A stretch of DNA of 64,000 bases from JANYCG01 sp031386665 (GCA_031386665.1 JANNCN010000015.1:42213-106212); one strand, 5' to 3'; numbered from the stretch's first letter, positions 8,624 to 17,387 are shown. Notes: generated by a model from the sequence alone, not told the origin. Numbers and translations are program-made.

Positions 8624-9625
8624 CTACTTTTTGCCCCAGCAGAGGTTGGTGCCAATTTTCACGTCTTTGCTGTCCACACCGGTGACGGCTTTGGCCGCAA
8701 TCAGCGTGACGCCAGTGTCAACATAGCCGCTTGATTTTTTGCCCCCCTTGGCAAAATCAACCCCGGCAGCCACGCCCATGGCGGCCATTTTCAAGGGGTA
8801 TTGCTGCGAGGTTGCAGCAATCACACCTTTGCCCACGTCGGCAATGCCTGCACAACCGCCGTCGACCGAGACGATCAACACGCCCTTTTCTTTGCCCGCC
8901 TTTTTCAGCGCGTTGTAGGCACCCGCAGCGGCGGGTTCGTTGATGGTGTAGACCACGTTGATGCCTGGGTCTTTTTGCAGGCAAGTTTCCATTGCGGTTT
9001 GGCCTTTAGCCTGGTTGCCATCGGTGTCCGCTGCGCAAACGGTTTCAGCAGTTTTTGACAATTCGTTGGACTTGGCGTCATTGGCGGCCAAGCCGAATCC
9101 TTTCATGAAACCGTTGTGGCGCTGAGCACCGACGGGGTGACCGGGGAACAGGTCGAGCATCGCAATTTTGGCGGGCTTGCCTGCCATGGCGGCTTTGGCG
9201 TACTGGCCAATCAACACACCGGCCTGGTAGTTGTCGGTGGCAAACAGGGCGTCGGCACCGTCAAACGGGCTGTCCAGGGCAATCACTTGTACGCCTGCGG
9301 CTTGTGCTTTTTTAACAGCGGGGCCAATCGCGTCGCCACTGGAGGTGATCAAAATCGTTTTGGCACCTGCCGCTGTCATGTTTTCAATCGCGTTGATTTG
9401 GGACGCAGTGTCGCCGTCTTTTTTGCCCGTTGCCGTCATCAGCTTGGCGCCGAGTTTTTTGGCCTCAGCCTGGGCACCTTCTTTCATTTTGACGAAGAAG
9501 GGGTTGGTTTCGGTCTTGGTGATCAGGCCAATCACGGGCTGTTTTTGCGACATGGCGCTGGTTGAACTGAAGGTCAGCGCGGCTGCGGCCAGGCCGGTCA
9601 GAGCCCAAACGGATGCTTTTTTCAT
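8624..9625 (-). CDS. Sugar ABC transporter periplasmic binding protein (FrcB-like)
   Basis: This 333-residue periplasmic receptor has a signal peptide ending near residue 25 (SSTSAMSQ). The mature part begins with PVIGLITKTETNPFF, the usual first strand and NPFF-type sugar loop of the ribose/fructose binding family (peripla_BP_4). Two cysteine pairs are visible in the C-terminal half. A strong ribosome binding site (GCAGGAGACACC) precedes the ATG. It heads the transport operon and has a palindromic operator about 100 bases upstream. A substrate related to fructose is likely but not certain. Confidence 0.87.
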   Translation of the reverse strand: MKKASVWALTGLAAAALTFSSTSAMSQKQPVIGLITKTETNPFFVKMKEGAQAEAKKLGAKLMTATGKKDGDTASQINAIENMTAAGAKTILITSSGDAIGPAVKKAQAAGVQVIALDSPFDGADALFATDNYQAGVLIGQYAKAAMAGKPAKIAMLDLFPGHPVGAQRHNGFMKGFGLAANDAKSNELSKTAETVCAADTDGNQAKGQTAMETCLQKDPGINVVYTINEPAAAGAYNALKKAGKEKGVLIVSVDGGCAGIADVGKGVIAATSQQYPLKMAAMGVAAGVDFAKGGKKSSGYVDTGVTLIAAKAVTGVDSKDVKIGTNLCWGKK

Positions 9626-9724
9626 GGTGTCTCCTGCGGGTTAAAAAATCGACGGTGGAATCAAAAGGCCGCGAAGGCCCTGCGCCCGGTTCAGCGCTGC
9701 CTTGACTTTACATCCGAACTTATT

Positions 9725-9745
9725 ATTAAATCAATATGATTTAAT
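9725..9745. promoter_or_regulatory. Palindromic operator before sugar ABC operon
   Basis: ATTAAATCA-ATA-TGATTTAAT is a perfect 9-bp inverted repeat with a 3-base centre, located about 100 bases upstream of the binding-protein ATG. On the minus strand a TTGATT -35-like hexamer overlaps it. The shape suits a dimeric repressor of the LacI or ROK type. No such regulator gene lies in the window. Confidence 0.5.
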
Positions 9746-9802
9746 TATGGAAAACCCTAGATTGAGTTCGGTGTTTTTAACCTCTGTTTGACGCTTGTCG
9801 GG

Positions 9803-10090
9803 TCAGCCCATCACTGCTTCGCGGGCGGCCTCGTCCAACACATCCTGCGAAACACCATGCTTCTTCAGAGCTTCGAGCAAGCGTGCGGTTGCACCAAAAG
9901 AGTACTGCGCTTCATCCCGACGCAGACCTTCACTCACATAGGCTTTGAGTAAAGCTTGGTAGCCCACAAACCCTTTGTGAGGTGCAATTTCCTTCATTGA
10001 ATCCACCACGTCCTGCGCAATGCGCAGCGTGATAACGGTCATAGGCCGGTCTTTGGCCAGGCGGGATTTGATGCGTTCAGGAATGCTCAT
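9803..10090 (-). CDS. brnA: BrnA family antitoxin
   Basis: The 95-residue protein starts at ATG 10090-10088 (MSIPERIKSRL). It matches BrnA-type antitoxins: a DNA-binding ribbon-helix-helix-like region around MTVITLRIAQDVVDSMKEIA, then a helical toxin-neutralising tail. An upstream in-frame extension exists but overlaps the toxin gene and adds no family-like residues, so the inner start was chosen. The start overlaps the end of brnT by 14 bases, as in typical brnTA operons. It should repress its own promoter together with BrnT. Confidence 0.8.
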   Translation of the reverse strand: MSIPERIKSRLAKDRPMTVITLRIAQDVVDSMKEIAPHKGFVGYQALLKAYVSEGLRRDEAQYSFGATARLLEALKKHGVSQDVLDEAAREAVMG

Positions 10091-10376
10091 GGTCTCGTCG
10101 CTCCCTTTGGGTGGCCGGTCTGGCGGAAATGATGCGGATGAACTCAGATTCGAGCTGGATATGAACCACAAACAACAAACGCCCCACTGCGTCAAAACCG
10201 ACAATTGCGTCGCGGGCTTCATCTTTTCGTTCGGCATCTACCAAACGAAACAGAGGGTCGAAAAACACGGTGGCCGCCTGCTGAAATGTGACGCCTCCGT
10301 GCTTGCCAGGATTATTTTTGGCTTTGAGATCATTCCAAACAAAGGACGCGTCGTTAAGTTCGTAATACACATCCAT
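10077..10376 (-). CDS. brnT: BrnT family ribonuclease toxin
   Basis: This 99-residue protein carries the BrnT pattern: FVWNDLKAKNNPGKHGGVTF near the start, FFDPLFRLVD in the middle, and LLFVVHI...IRIISARPAT at the end. BrnT proteins are RelE-fold mRNA-cleaving toxins neutralised by BrnA (family knowledge). The gene precedes and overlaps brnA. The promoter -10 box ends only six bases before the ATG, so the mRNA may be leaderless. The toxin looks intact. Confidence 0.82.
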   Translation of the reverse strand: MDVYYELNDASFVWNDLKAKNNPGKHGGVTFQQAATVFFDPLFRLVDAERKDEARDAIVGFDAVGRLLFVVHIQLESEFIRIISARPATQRERRDHEHS

Positions 10377-10382
10377 GGCTTG

Positions 10383-10416
10383 ATTTTAATGTGACAATTT
10401 ACATTGTCAATACAAT
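10383..10416 (-). promoter_or_regulatory. brnTA promoter and operator
   Basis: On the minus strand TTGACA (10410-10405), a 16-base spacer and TAAAAT (10388-10383) form a strong promoter. The inverted repeat TGACAAT-TTAC-ATTGTCA (10392-10409) lies in the spacer and overlaps the -35 box; a second repeat ATTGT-CAAT-ACAAT covers 10403-10416. This layout fits autorepression by the BrnTA complex. Confidence 0.6.
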
Positions 10417-10627
10417 GAATTGATTGCGAGCGTCCCAGACGCCTGAGCCACCCGTCTCTTCGCATTTGATACACAAAATGTCCGGGCACCGTACTGCGCC
10501 ACCGGGGCGAACTCGTACGGCAATTTGGGCCCTATCAATGTCCTTTAGGCCAGCACCAGATTGGTCTGTGCGGAAAGTTTACGCGTCCCTGATTCAGGCA
10601 ATCGCTGCCCAAACCCTGCTCAAGGAT

Positions 10628-11694
10628 CTAGGCTAAGCGACGCTTCATCCAGCGATAAAGGGGCCGCTCGACCAGCGAATAATGCACCCACGAATAGACC
10701 AACACGGCCACGATGGCCGCAACATAGTACGTCAACGGAAACTTCTGAAATAGAGTGACGCGATTGGCGATCAAACTAAAAACACTGAGAACTGCAATGT
10801 GGCCGAGGTACATGAAGTAGGACGCATCTCCTAACTTCGCTGTTAGGTTGGCCAGGCTGCCCTACGCAGCGGGAGCAATCAGAGCGAAAGCCACAAGGCA
10901 AACTGATGCGCCGCCAACTAGCAAAACCCTCTGAGGCGCATGATGAAAACCTGCCAAACCCGACGGGTGCAGCAAGTCAGCATGGAGTTGATAGTAAATT
11001 GCCGCCACACCCAGCCCAAGCGCTGACATTGCCCATGGCCACCACGCTTGCGCTGACTTGTGTTTTGCCACAAAGTGAAATATCAAAAACCCAGCTGCAA
11101 ACTCTAAGATCAGTGGAAAGAGAAAAAATTCGTGCAGTAAGGTGACCTCTGAAAACCGCCGTGGCTGGTAAAGGTCAGTCATGAAAAAGCAGATGGTAGA
11201 TATCGCTACAAATAAACCACTTGCTAAAACTGCTGGCTGGAGAAACCGTCTCGGGAAAAGTAACAGAATTCCGAGCATTGTGTAAAAGTAAAGCTCAAAC
11301 GACAGTGTCCAAGTAATTGGCAGTAAATTGAGATTCAAGCCTTGAGGTATCAGAAAGAAGGAATTCAGCAGATTTTTCTCATTCCGTGAGCCCAATACAA
11401 CCCAAGCAATACAGTAAATAATAAAAAAAGGCCACCAACCTGCGTAGATGCGGGCTAAACGATGGGTGTAAAAACGAAGAGCAATCTTGCCGGACTCGGC
11501 CTGAAGCGGCAGATTTTGAATGGTGTGAGCCATTATTGATCCACTCAAAACAAAGAAAATATCAACCCCCATGAATCCCATTTCGGTAAAGTATTTCCAC
11601 GCAGGTACAAAACTTTCGTGGACTGTCGAATTGAAAACTGGTTGCCTGGCATGATGAACACAAACCGCAAATGCAGCAAAGAATCTTAGTATTT
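10628..11694 (-). pseudogene. Acyltransferase 3 (OafA-like) pseudogene
   Basis: This is a broken membrane O-acyltransferase. The main open part (11581-10865) contains GVDIFFVLSGSIMAH and RFYTHRLARIYAGWW, typical of the family. It ends at an in-frame amber codon (10864-10862). The same frame then continues with GSLANLTAKLGDASYFMYLG and a last membrane helix ending LVERPLYRWMKRRLA at 10628, exactly the expected C-terminus. Upstream of 11581 the frame reads ILRFFAAFAVCVHHARQPVF, the usual first helix, but a stop occurs just before it and no start codon is available. So both the start and one internal codon are lost. The AT-rich composition suggests acquisition by transfer. Confidence 0.75.
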
Positions 11695-12036
11695 AAATGT
11701 TTTTAATCATATTTGAGGGAAGCAATTGAGTGCATCAATTGAATTTGAAAACATTCCGTCCAACTGGCGCTTATTTTGAGTGGTTTGATGCCAATCGCAT
11801 CAACAGAGCCGTGAGAGTTTAGCGGGACGCCAAGGGAAGCTCTTAACTTTAATATTTCAAAGAGAGATGGCTCCAAAAAACAAAAAAAACCTGCAGGTTC
11901 TTTTTTTAAGAAAATCTGCAATTTTGTCATTTTTTAGATCAGTTAAGGCTCTAGCTCTCAAATAATATAGATAGTTTGCTATTATTAGCATAGCAAACAT
12001 CCCGCTAAGCCCAACGCCCAACGCCGCGTCCAATCG
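11695..12036. other. AT-rich non-coding stretch with element copy 2
   Basis: These 342 bases hold no gene I can support. A 75-codon minus-strand frame at 11703-11930 has no family-like features and runs into the palindrome. The right part contains the second palindrome-module element. Confidence 0.6.
11882..11997 (+). repeat. Palindrome-module intergenic element, copy 2
   Basis: A palindrome with the same core as copy 1 (AACCTGCAGGTT, centre 11893/11894) flanked by A and T runs is followed by the conserved core beginning at 11947 (GGCTCTAGCTCTCAAATAAT) and the hairpin TTTGCTAT-N7-ATAGCAAA ending at 11997. Centre-to-module distance is 53.5 bases. Confidence 0.8.
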
Positions 12037-13287
12037 TCAAAACCGCCAGCGCAACGAGGTGGTCAAGCTGCGCTCAATGCGGTCTGGCGATTGGCCCAGC
12101 AAGCCGCGGGCGGCGCGGTTGCTTTGAATCGTCAACGACTCGGTCACCAGTGACCAGTGTGGGTTGATGCGCCAGTGGTAGGCCAGCGCCACCGCGCGAC
12201 CGTCTTCGGAGTTCGGATCAAGCGGTATCACGTCGCTTTGCAATTCTTGGGTGCTGAATTTGTCAAAACGCAGCGCGACCGTGCCTGGCCCCAGGGGGTG
12301 AGTGGCCAACAGGTAGAACGCGCTGAAATCCAAATGCACGGCACCCGCGCCCATCAGGGTGTTGCCATGCAGCGCTTGGCCCGCCAGCTCCCACTGGCCC
12401 AAGCCGTGCAAACGTGCGCCCACATGGTGAAAGCGGGTGTGCCAGCTGTATTGGCCACCGCGAATGGCCAGTGGGTCGCCACGGTTGTCGTAATGCAGGG
12501 CCGACAGCTCCAGTGCAACGCCTTCAAGCGCGTAGCCATAGCTTGCGCCCAAGTAGTAGCCCCAGCGGTCGTCAATTTCTTTGAACGCGCTGACCGCCCG
12601 CGACTGCTGCGCAAGCTCTGCCCCTGGTCGAAAAACGGGCAAGTCGGGCAGTGGCACAGATTCGGTCAATCCCGCCAACCTGTCCCCCACCGACCAGCCG
12701 CGCCACGCCAGCAGGCTGCCGATGGGGTCGTTGCCAGTGAAGAGTGCGGCTGTCAGGCCAAAGTCATGCGGCGAGCCGCTGGGTCGGCCTTTGCGCAGCC
12801 AATTGACTTCAATGCCTTTGGTGCGCAGTTCCTCGCCCATCCAATTGTTCAGGGCCGAGCTGGACACGGTGTGTTGCGGCGTCCAACCCAGGCTGTCGTA
12901 ATCGAGTTCGAAGCTGGTGGCGGGGAAGAACGCGCCGACCTTCAGGCGGGTCTTCCACGCGCCACTGGGCAAGGGGTTCCAGGCAAGCCAGGCTTCGGTC
13001 ACGTCAAAAATGCCCGCCCGGTCGTCGCTGGCGCTCAGCACGACGCTGGCTGACCAAGCATCAAGCAGATCGGCGTCTGCCCGCAGTTGGGCTTGCCCAA
13101 GCCGGAACGCACCGCGGGAGCGGTCATAGCGCGACTTGTCAAAACCGCCCTGGGTGACGCTCAATTCGGCGTTGGTTGCGTTCAAACGCAAATCCAGCAA
13201 GCCACGCAACTCGACTGCGCCAACAGGTGCTGCGGCGCCCAGCAATGCGGCTGTGTTCAACGTCACTTTTTGAACCCAAGCAGTCAT
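12037..13287 (-). CDS. Predicted outer-membrane beta-barrel (porin-like) protein
   Basis: From ATG 13287 the protein has 416 residues with a signal peptide (LNTAALLGAAAPVGA, cut near residue 25) and ends in RWRF, with the terminal phenylalanine usual for outer-membrane barrels. Many alternating amphipathic strands with Trp/Tyr/His are visible, but I cannot name the family. A longer frame to 13455 exists but adds non-signal sequence. It is divergent from a DUF4331 gene. Its ligand is unknown. Confidence 0.6.
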   Translation of the reverse strand: MTAWVQKVTLNTAALLGAAAPVGAVELRGLLDLRLNATNAELSVTQGGFDKSRYDRSRGAFRLGQAQLRADADLLDAWSASVVLSASDDRAGIFDVTEAWLAWNPLPSGAWKTRLKVGAFFPATSFELDYDSLGWTPQHTVSSSALNNWMGEELRTKGIEVNWLRKGRPSGSPHDFGLTAALFTGNDPIGSLLAWRGWSVGDRLAGLTESVPLPDLPVFRPGAELAQQSRAVSAFKEIDDRWGYYLGASYGYALEGVALELSALHYDNRGDPLAIRGGQYSWHTRFHHVGARLHGLGQWELAGQALHGNTLMGAGAVHLDFSAFYLLATHPLGPGTVALRFDKFSTQELQSDVIPLDPNSEDGRAVALAYHWRINPHWSLVTESLTIQSNRAARGLLGQSPDRIERSLTTSLRWRF

Positions 13288-13474
13288 AGTTTGTATTGCA
13301 GATTGACTCTGTTTTTGCCAAAAAGAACCGACAAATTCAAATTTATTTTTCAAAAAATTGAATCCAGTTGCGCACTTGCCACGTATCTCCTGTTGGCAGC
13401 ATGCGCAGTATGTCAGCAAACGTTGCCATTCATTTGTCGAAAAATTTGTCAACAACTTTCACCGGAGTTTGATC

Positions 13475-15040
13475 ATGACAGTCATCATCAGAAAGCGCCA
13501 CTTGGCGCACAGCACTTTGGCCCACGCCACGCTCATTGCCTTGGCAGGGCTGGCCAGTGCGGCCGTATCGCCCAGCTTTGCTTCCAGCCACCGAGAGGCG
13601 CCCTTCATCACTACGCAACCCAAGGTGGACGGCACCGACCTGTACATGTTCAATAGCTATGAAACGGGCCGCGACGGCTACGTGACCGTGCTGGCCAACT
13701 ACCAGCCGCTGCAAGCTCCCTATGGCGGGCCCAACTACTTCAAAATGGATCCCAATGCGCTGTATGAGATTCACATCGACAACAACGGCGATGCCAAGGA
13801 AGACCTGACGTTTCAGTTTCGATTTCAAAACAATTTCAAAGCCATCACCTTGCCCATTGGCGGGCAAAACATCGGCATTCCCTTGACTCAGGCAGGGCAG
13901 GTGTCCGCTCCCAATGCGGGCGCGTTGAACGTCAACGAAAAATTCACGCTGAACCTGGTTCGGGGCGACCGCAGAACTGGCGCAGTCAGTGCAGTGTCCA
14001 AGGTGGGTACGGGAGCTACGCTGTTTGACAAACCGGTCGACAACATTGGTACCAAAACGATTCCTGACTACGCAGGCTACGCGGCGCAGCACATTCACAG
14101 CGTCAACATTCCAGGATGCGCCACCCCCGCGCGGGTTTTTGTGGGTCAGCGGCAAGAAGGATTTGCCGTCAACTTGGGCACCATTTTTGACCTGGTCAAC
14201 GCGCCACTCGGCGTGATCACCGACCCAGCGCTGATCAACGCTGCGCCCAACGTATTGGCCGACGCGAACGTCACCACCCTGGCACTTGAAATTCACAAAA
14301 GCTGCCTGCTGGCCGCCGGCAGCACAGACCCCGTGATTGGCGCGTGGACGACTGCCAGCGTGCGGCAAAGCCAGCTTGTCAACGCCACCCCACCCAGCGG
14401 CCACCAAACCACTGTGACCTATGGCGGCGGTTGGGCTCAGGTGTCGCGTTTGGGTATGCCTTTGGTCAACGAGGTGGTGATTGGCTTGGGCGACAAAGAC
14501 AAATTCAACGGGTCAGTCCCGCGAAATGACGGCCAGTTTGCGGCTTATGTGACCAACCCGTCACTGCCCGCTTTGCTGGAAATCGCACTGGCTTTGCCGG
14601 GTATTGCGCCGACCAACTTTCCGCGCACCGATCTGGTGACGACTTTTCTCACCGGGATTCCGGGTGTGAACCAACCTGCCAACGTGGTCGGTTCCGAAAT
14701 GCTGCGGCTGAACACCGCCATCCCCGCGGTGGCTTTTCCACTGCAAAACCGCCTGGCTATTGTGGGCAGCCTGCTGTCTGGCGGCACCGATTTTGCGGGT
14801 TACCCGAATGGCCGACGCCCCAAAGACGACGTGGTTGACATCTCTTTGGTGGCCGTGATGGGTGGCCTGTGCATGGCCAATGGCAATGCCAACGCACTGG
14901 GTCTGGGCGCGAACTGCAAACCATCGGCTGTGCCGCTGGGCGCCACTGCCTTCAAATTGCACGATGCAGTGGACCAAGCGGTTGCCCCGTTTTTGCCAGG
15001 CTTTCCCTACCTGAACACACCCCTGCCCGGTGCTATGTAA
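13475..15040 (+). CDS. DUF4331 domain-containing secreted protein
   Basis: This 521-residue protein starts at ATG 13475 with a GGAG ribosome binding site eight bases upstream. A signal peptide (about 1-38, ending SFASS) precedes HREAPFITTQPKVDGTDLYMF, the signature N-terminus of DUF4331 proteins. The family is abundant in environmental proteobacteria; its biochemical role is not known to me. It is followed 19 bases later by a PEP-CTERM gene, and the two probably share a transcript. Two paired cysteines (in IPGCATPAR and HKSCLLAA) fit an exported protein. Confidence 0.85.
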   Translation: MTVIIRKRHLAHSTLAHATLIALAGLASAAVSPSFASSHREAPFITTQPKVDGTDLYMFNSYETGRDGYVTVLANYQPLQAPYGGPNYFKMDPNALYEIHIDNNGDAKEDLTFQFRFQNNFKAITLPIGGQNIGIPLTQAGQVSAPNAGALNVNEKFTLNLVRGDRRTGAVSAVSKVGTGATLFDKPVDNIGTKTIPDYAGYAAQHIHSVNIPGCATPARVFVGQRQEGFAVNLGTIFDLVNAPLGVITDPALINAAPNVLADANVTTLALEIHKSCLLAAGSTDPVIGAWTTASVRQSQLVNATPPSGHQTTVTYGGGWAQVSRLGMPLVNEVVIGLGDKDKFNGSVPRNDGQFAAYVTNPSLPALLEIALALPGIAPTNFPRTDLVTTFLTGIPGVNQPANVVGSEMLRLNTAIPAVAFPLQNRLAIVGSLLSGGTDFAGYPNGRRPKDDVVDISLVAVMGGLCMANGNANALGLGANCKPSAVPLGATAFKLHDAVDQAVAPFLPGFPYLNTPLPGAM

Positions 15041-15059
15041 GCCAAACCAGGAGCACACC

Positions 15060-15743
15060 ATGAAAAAATCACTACTTCACCGGGCCATCGCCATGGCCCA
15101 AGGCGTCACGCTGACTCTGGGGTTGGCAACGGCCTTGTCGGCCAGCCTGGCAGGCAGCGCCAATGCGGGCGTCATCACCTTTGCACCCTTGAGCGAGTTT
15201 GGCGTGGCCTTTGCGGATGGCGACCAAATTACCGCACAGGGGTTCAACCTGCGGTTGTCAAGCGGCAATGCGAATTCGTTTTTCATCGCGGGGCTGGAGG
15301 GCGCTGGCAGCTATGCCAGCAACGGCACGCAAAGCCTTTACGCTGCCAACGATGCGGATATTGTGCTCACGGCAGACTCAAGTGGTCGCTTCAACCTCAT
15401 CTCATTTGAGCTGGGTGGCGGCAACTTGGCGTTTCTGGACCCTTTGCAAGCTGGCAATGCAGAACCTTGGGCTACCCAACTGGACTTAATTGGCACGACG
15501 GTTGACAACCTGGTGCTGATGGCCAGCTTCTTGATCGACCCGACGACAGGGGGCCTGTTCAACTTTGCAGTGAACTGGAACGACTTGACCGAGGTGCAAT
15601 TCAGGGTGGCAGGCGGCGACTACAGCCTGGACAACATCAACCTGCAAGCAGTGCCTGAGCCCGGCTCGCTGGCATTGCTGGGCTTGGGATTGGCTGGCTT
15701 GGTCGCCTCACGGCGACTTCGCGCCCAGCCAAGAGGCGGGTAG
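15060..15743 (+). CDS. PEP-CTERM sorting domain-containing protein
   Basis: The 227-residue exported protein starts at ATG 15060 after AGGAG. It has an N-terminal signal peptide (cut near SANA-GV, residue 36) and a C-terminal PEP-CTERM sorting signal: VPEPGSLALLGLGLAGLVAS followed by RRLRAQ. Such proteins are processed by an exosortase and displayed on the surface or in the exopolysaccharide matrix (family knowledge). The central part is rich in Gly, Asn and Asp and looks beta-structured, without a recognised domain. No exosortase gene is in the window. Confidence 0.87.
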   Translation: MKKSLLHRAIAMAQGVTLTLGLATALSASLAGSANAGVITFAPLSEFGVAFADGDQITAQGFNLRLSSGNANSFFIAGLEGAGSYASNGTQSLYAANDADIVLTADSSGRFNLISFELGGGNLAFLDPLQAGNAEPWATQLDLIGTTVDNLVLMASFLIDPTTGGLFNFAVNWNDLTEVQFRVAGGDYSLDNINLQAVPEPGSLALLGLGLAGLVASRRLRAQPRGG

Positions 15744-15756
15744 CCACGCAACCCGC
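15736..15756. terminator. Possible hairpin between convergent genes
   Basis: GCGGGT and ACCCGC form a 6-bp stem with a 9-base loop between the PEP-CTERM gene and the thiolase gene, overlapping the stop of the former. There is no U run on either strand, so a terminator role is weak. Confidence 0.2.
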
Positions 15757-15780
15757 ACGTGGAAACTTGTCGACTCGCCT

Positions 15781-16983
15781 CTAAAGCGCTTCGGCAAGAC
15801 CCAAAATGGCGGTGGATTGGCTTGACAGGACACCGCCATTGCCGTGCGCCAAAGCCGTTGTGGCCCCGGGCACTTGGCGCGCACCGCAAACACCCTGCAA
15901 TTGCTGCACCGCTTCAATCAGGGCAAAAATGCCGTACATACCCGGGTGGACGCAAGACAGACCGCCCCCGTTCGTATTGACTGGCAAGCGCCCGCCAGGT
16001 GCAATTGCTCCGCCTTCGACAAACGCACCGCCCTCGCCTTTTTTGCAAAAACCAAGGTCTTCCAAAAACAACAGCGTATTGATGGTGAAGGCGTCATACA
16101 GTTCAACCACGTCGATGTCTTTGGCAGACAACCCTGCCATGGCATAAGCTTCACGCCCCGACTGGCTGGCCGCAGTCACAGTCAAATCGGGCATGCTGGA
16201 GATCTGCCTGTGCCAAACCGCCGTGGCATTGCCCAGCACGTAGACGGGCGGCCGAGCCAAGTGTTTGGCGCGATCAGCCAGCACCAGCACATAAGCACCG
16301 CCGCCGTCTGTTACCAAACAGCAATCGCGCACGCTCAAAGGGTCTGACACCATGCGCGCCTTCAGAACATCGTCAATACTGAGTGGGTCGCGCATGAAGG
16401 CTTGAGGGTTCAGTTGCGCCCAAGCCCGCGCAGCCACCGCGACTTCGGCCAAATGGCGACGGGTGGTGCCAAATTCATGCATATGGCGTGACGCGGCCAG
16501 CGCGTAAGCAGACAAAGGCTGCATTGGCTCGTACGGGTTTTCAAACGGTTGGGGGTCCAGCCATTTTCGGGCTTTGGCCACTTCAGCCCGACCAAACTGT
16601 GCCGTGCGCTGAACGCTGCCGTAGCACACCAACACCGCATTGCATTGCCCGGACTGAAGCGCCTGCATGGCCGGCAGCAAATGCGCGATGAAGCTCGAGC
16701 CACCCAACATGGTGCCGTTGACGTAGCGCGGGTTCAGCCCCAGGTACTCGGCCACTGGCATGGCCCACATGGTGGACGTGGTGCTGGCCGTGCACAAGCC
16801 ATCAATATCGGTCATTTTCAGGCCTGCATCGGCTACTGCAGCATGGGCCGACCGCGCCAGCAATTCCATGTCGTTGTAGCCGTGGGCCTCCCCAAAGCCA
16901 AAGGTGCCCACGCCGACAATGGCCGCGCTGCCTCGCAATGCTTTGAGTTCTGGGGAAACCGATAGATGAGGAGCGCCGCTCAT
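15781..16983 (-). CDS. Thiolase-like protein (SCP-x/Ltp type) lacking the usual nucleophilic Cys
   Basis: The 400-residue protein has the SCP-x-type thiolase fold: DIDGLCTAS near 60, VVELYDAFTINTLLFLEDLGF late, and GGLSCVHPGMYG near the C-terminus. At the position where thiolases carry the acylated cysteine, it reads GTMLGGSSFIAHL (90-102). That substitution is known for Ltp2-like retro-aldolases working with DUF35 partners, so C-C cleavage by a different mechanism or an acyl-transfer variant is possible. It overlaps the DUF35 gene by four bases (ATGA), which supports a thiolase/DUF35 complex. It ends the seven-gene minus-strand run. Substrate unknown. Confidence 0.78.
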   Translation of the reverse strand: MSGAPHLSVSPELKALRGSAAIVGVGTFGFGEAHGYNDMELLARSAHAAVADAGLKMTDIDGLCTASTTSTMWAMPVAEYLGLNPRYVNGTMLGGSSFIAHLLPAMQALQSGQCNAVLVCYGSVQRTAQFGRAEVAKARKWLDPQPFENPYEPMQPLSAYALAASRHMHEFGTTRRHLAEVAVAARAWAQLNPQAFMRDPLSIDDVLKARMVSDPLSVRDCCLVTDGGGAYVLVLADRAKHLARPPVYVLGNATAVWHRQISSMPDLTVTAASQSGREAYAMAGLSAKDIDVVELYDAFTINTLLFLEDLGFCKKGEGGAFVEGGAIAPGGRLPVNTNGGGLSCVHPGMYGIFALIEAVQQLQGVCGARQVPGATTALAHGNGGVLSSQSTAILGLAEAL

Positions 16984-17387
16984 GCTGGCGCTCCGGTTAG
17001 GTCAAAAACAACCAAGCCGTTGCCATCGGTCACTTGCACGCGGGCTTGCACCCGCAGGCCAATGCGCACCGCATCGGGTGGCAGCAAGGTGACACGGCTC
17101 ATCAGGCGCACCCCTTCGTCCAGATCGATCAGGCTGACGTTGTAGTCGCCCCCGGCCTCCGGCCTGCGCCGAACTGTGGTGCTAGCGTAAACCGTGCCCA
17201 AGCCACTGGGTGCGGCCCAAACGGGGTCGCCCGCACCGCAGTACGGGCAAATTTCGCGCGGAAAATAAATGTGCTGGCCGCATGCATTGCATCGTTGAAT
17301 CAAAAAACAGCCTTGGTTCAAATGGGTTTGGTGCTGGCCGAGAATGCCGCCCACTGGCGACTTGGCAGTTTCAGTCATGGCGTTCAA
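16980..17387 (-). CDS. Zn-ribbon/OB-fold DUF35 protein
   Basis: This 135-residue protein has a four-cysteine zinc ribbon (Cys33, Cys36, Cys47, Cys50 in RCNACG...ICPYCG) followed by an OB-fold (GTVYASTTVRR, NVSLIDLDEGVRLMSRV). DUF35 proteins bind to thiolase-like enzymes and are needed for activity in steroid side-chain aldolases and in benzylsuccinyl-CoA thiolase (family knowledge). It overlaps both neighbours by four bases, so SDR, DUF35 and thiolase are translationally coupled. Confidence 0.88.
   Translation of the reverse strand: MNAMTETAKSPVGGILGQHQTHLNQGCFLIQRCNACGQHIYFPREICPYCGAGDPVWAAPSGLGTVYASTTVRRRPEAGGDYNVSLIDLDEGVRLMSRVTLLPPDAVRIGLRVQARVQVTDGNGLVVFDLTGAPA

Noticed and set aside
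10424..10636. 70-codon plus-strand frame downstream of the acyltransferase pseudogene
   Set aside because: No recognisable features and it runs antisense into the pseudogene end; probably chance.
11703..11930. 75-codon minus-strand frame in the AT-rich gap
   Set aside because: No ribosome binding site or family-like sequence, and it begins inside the palindrome of element copy 2.
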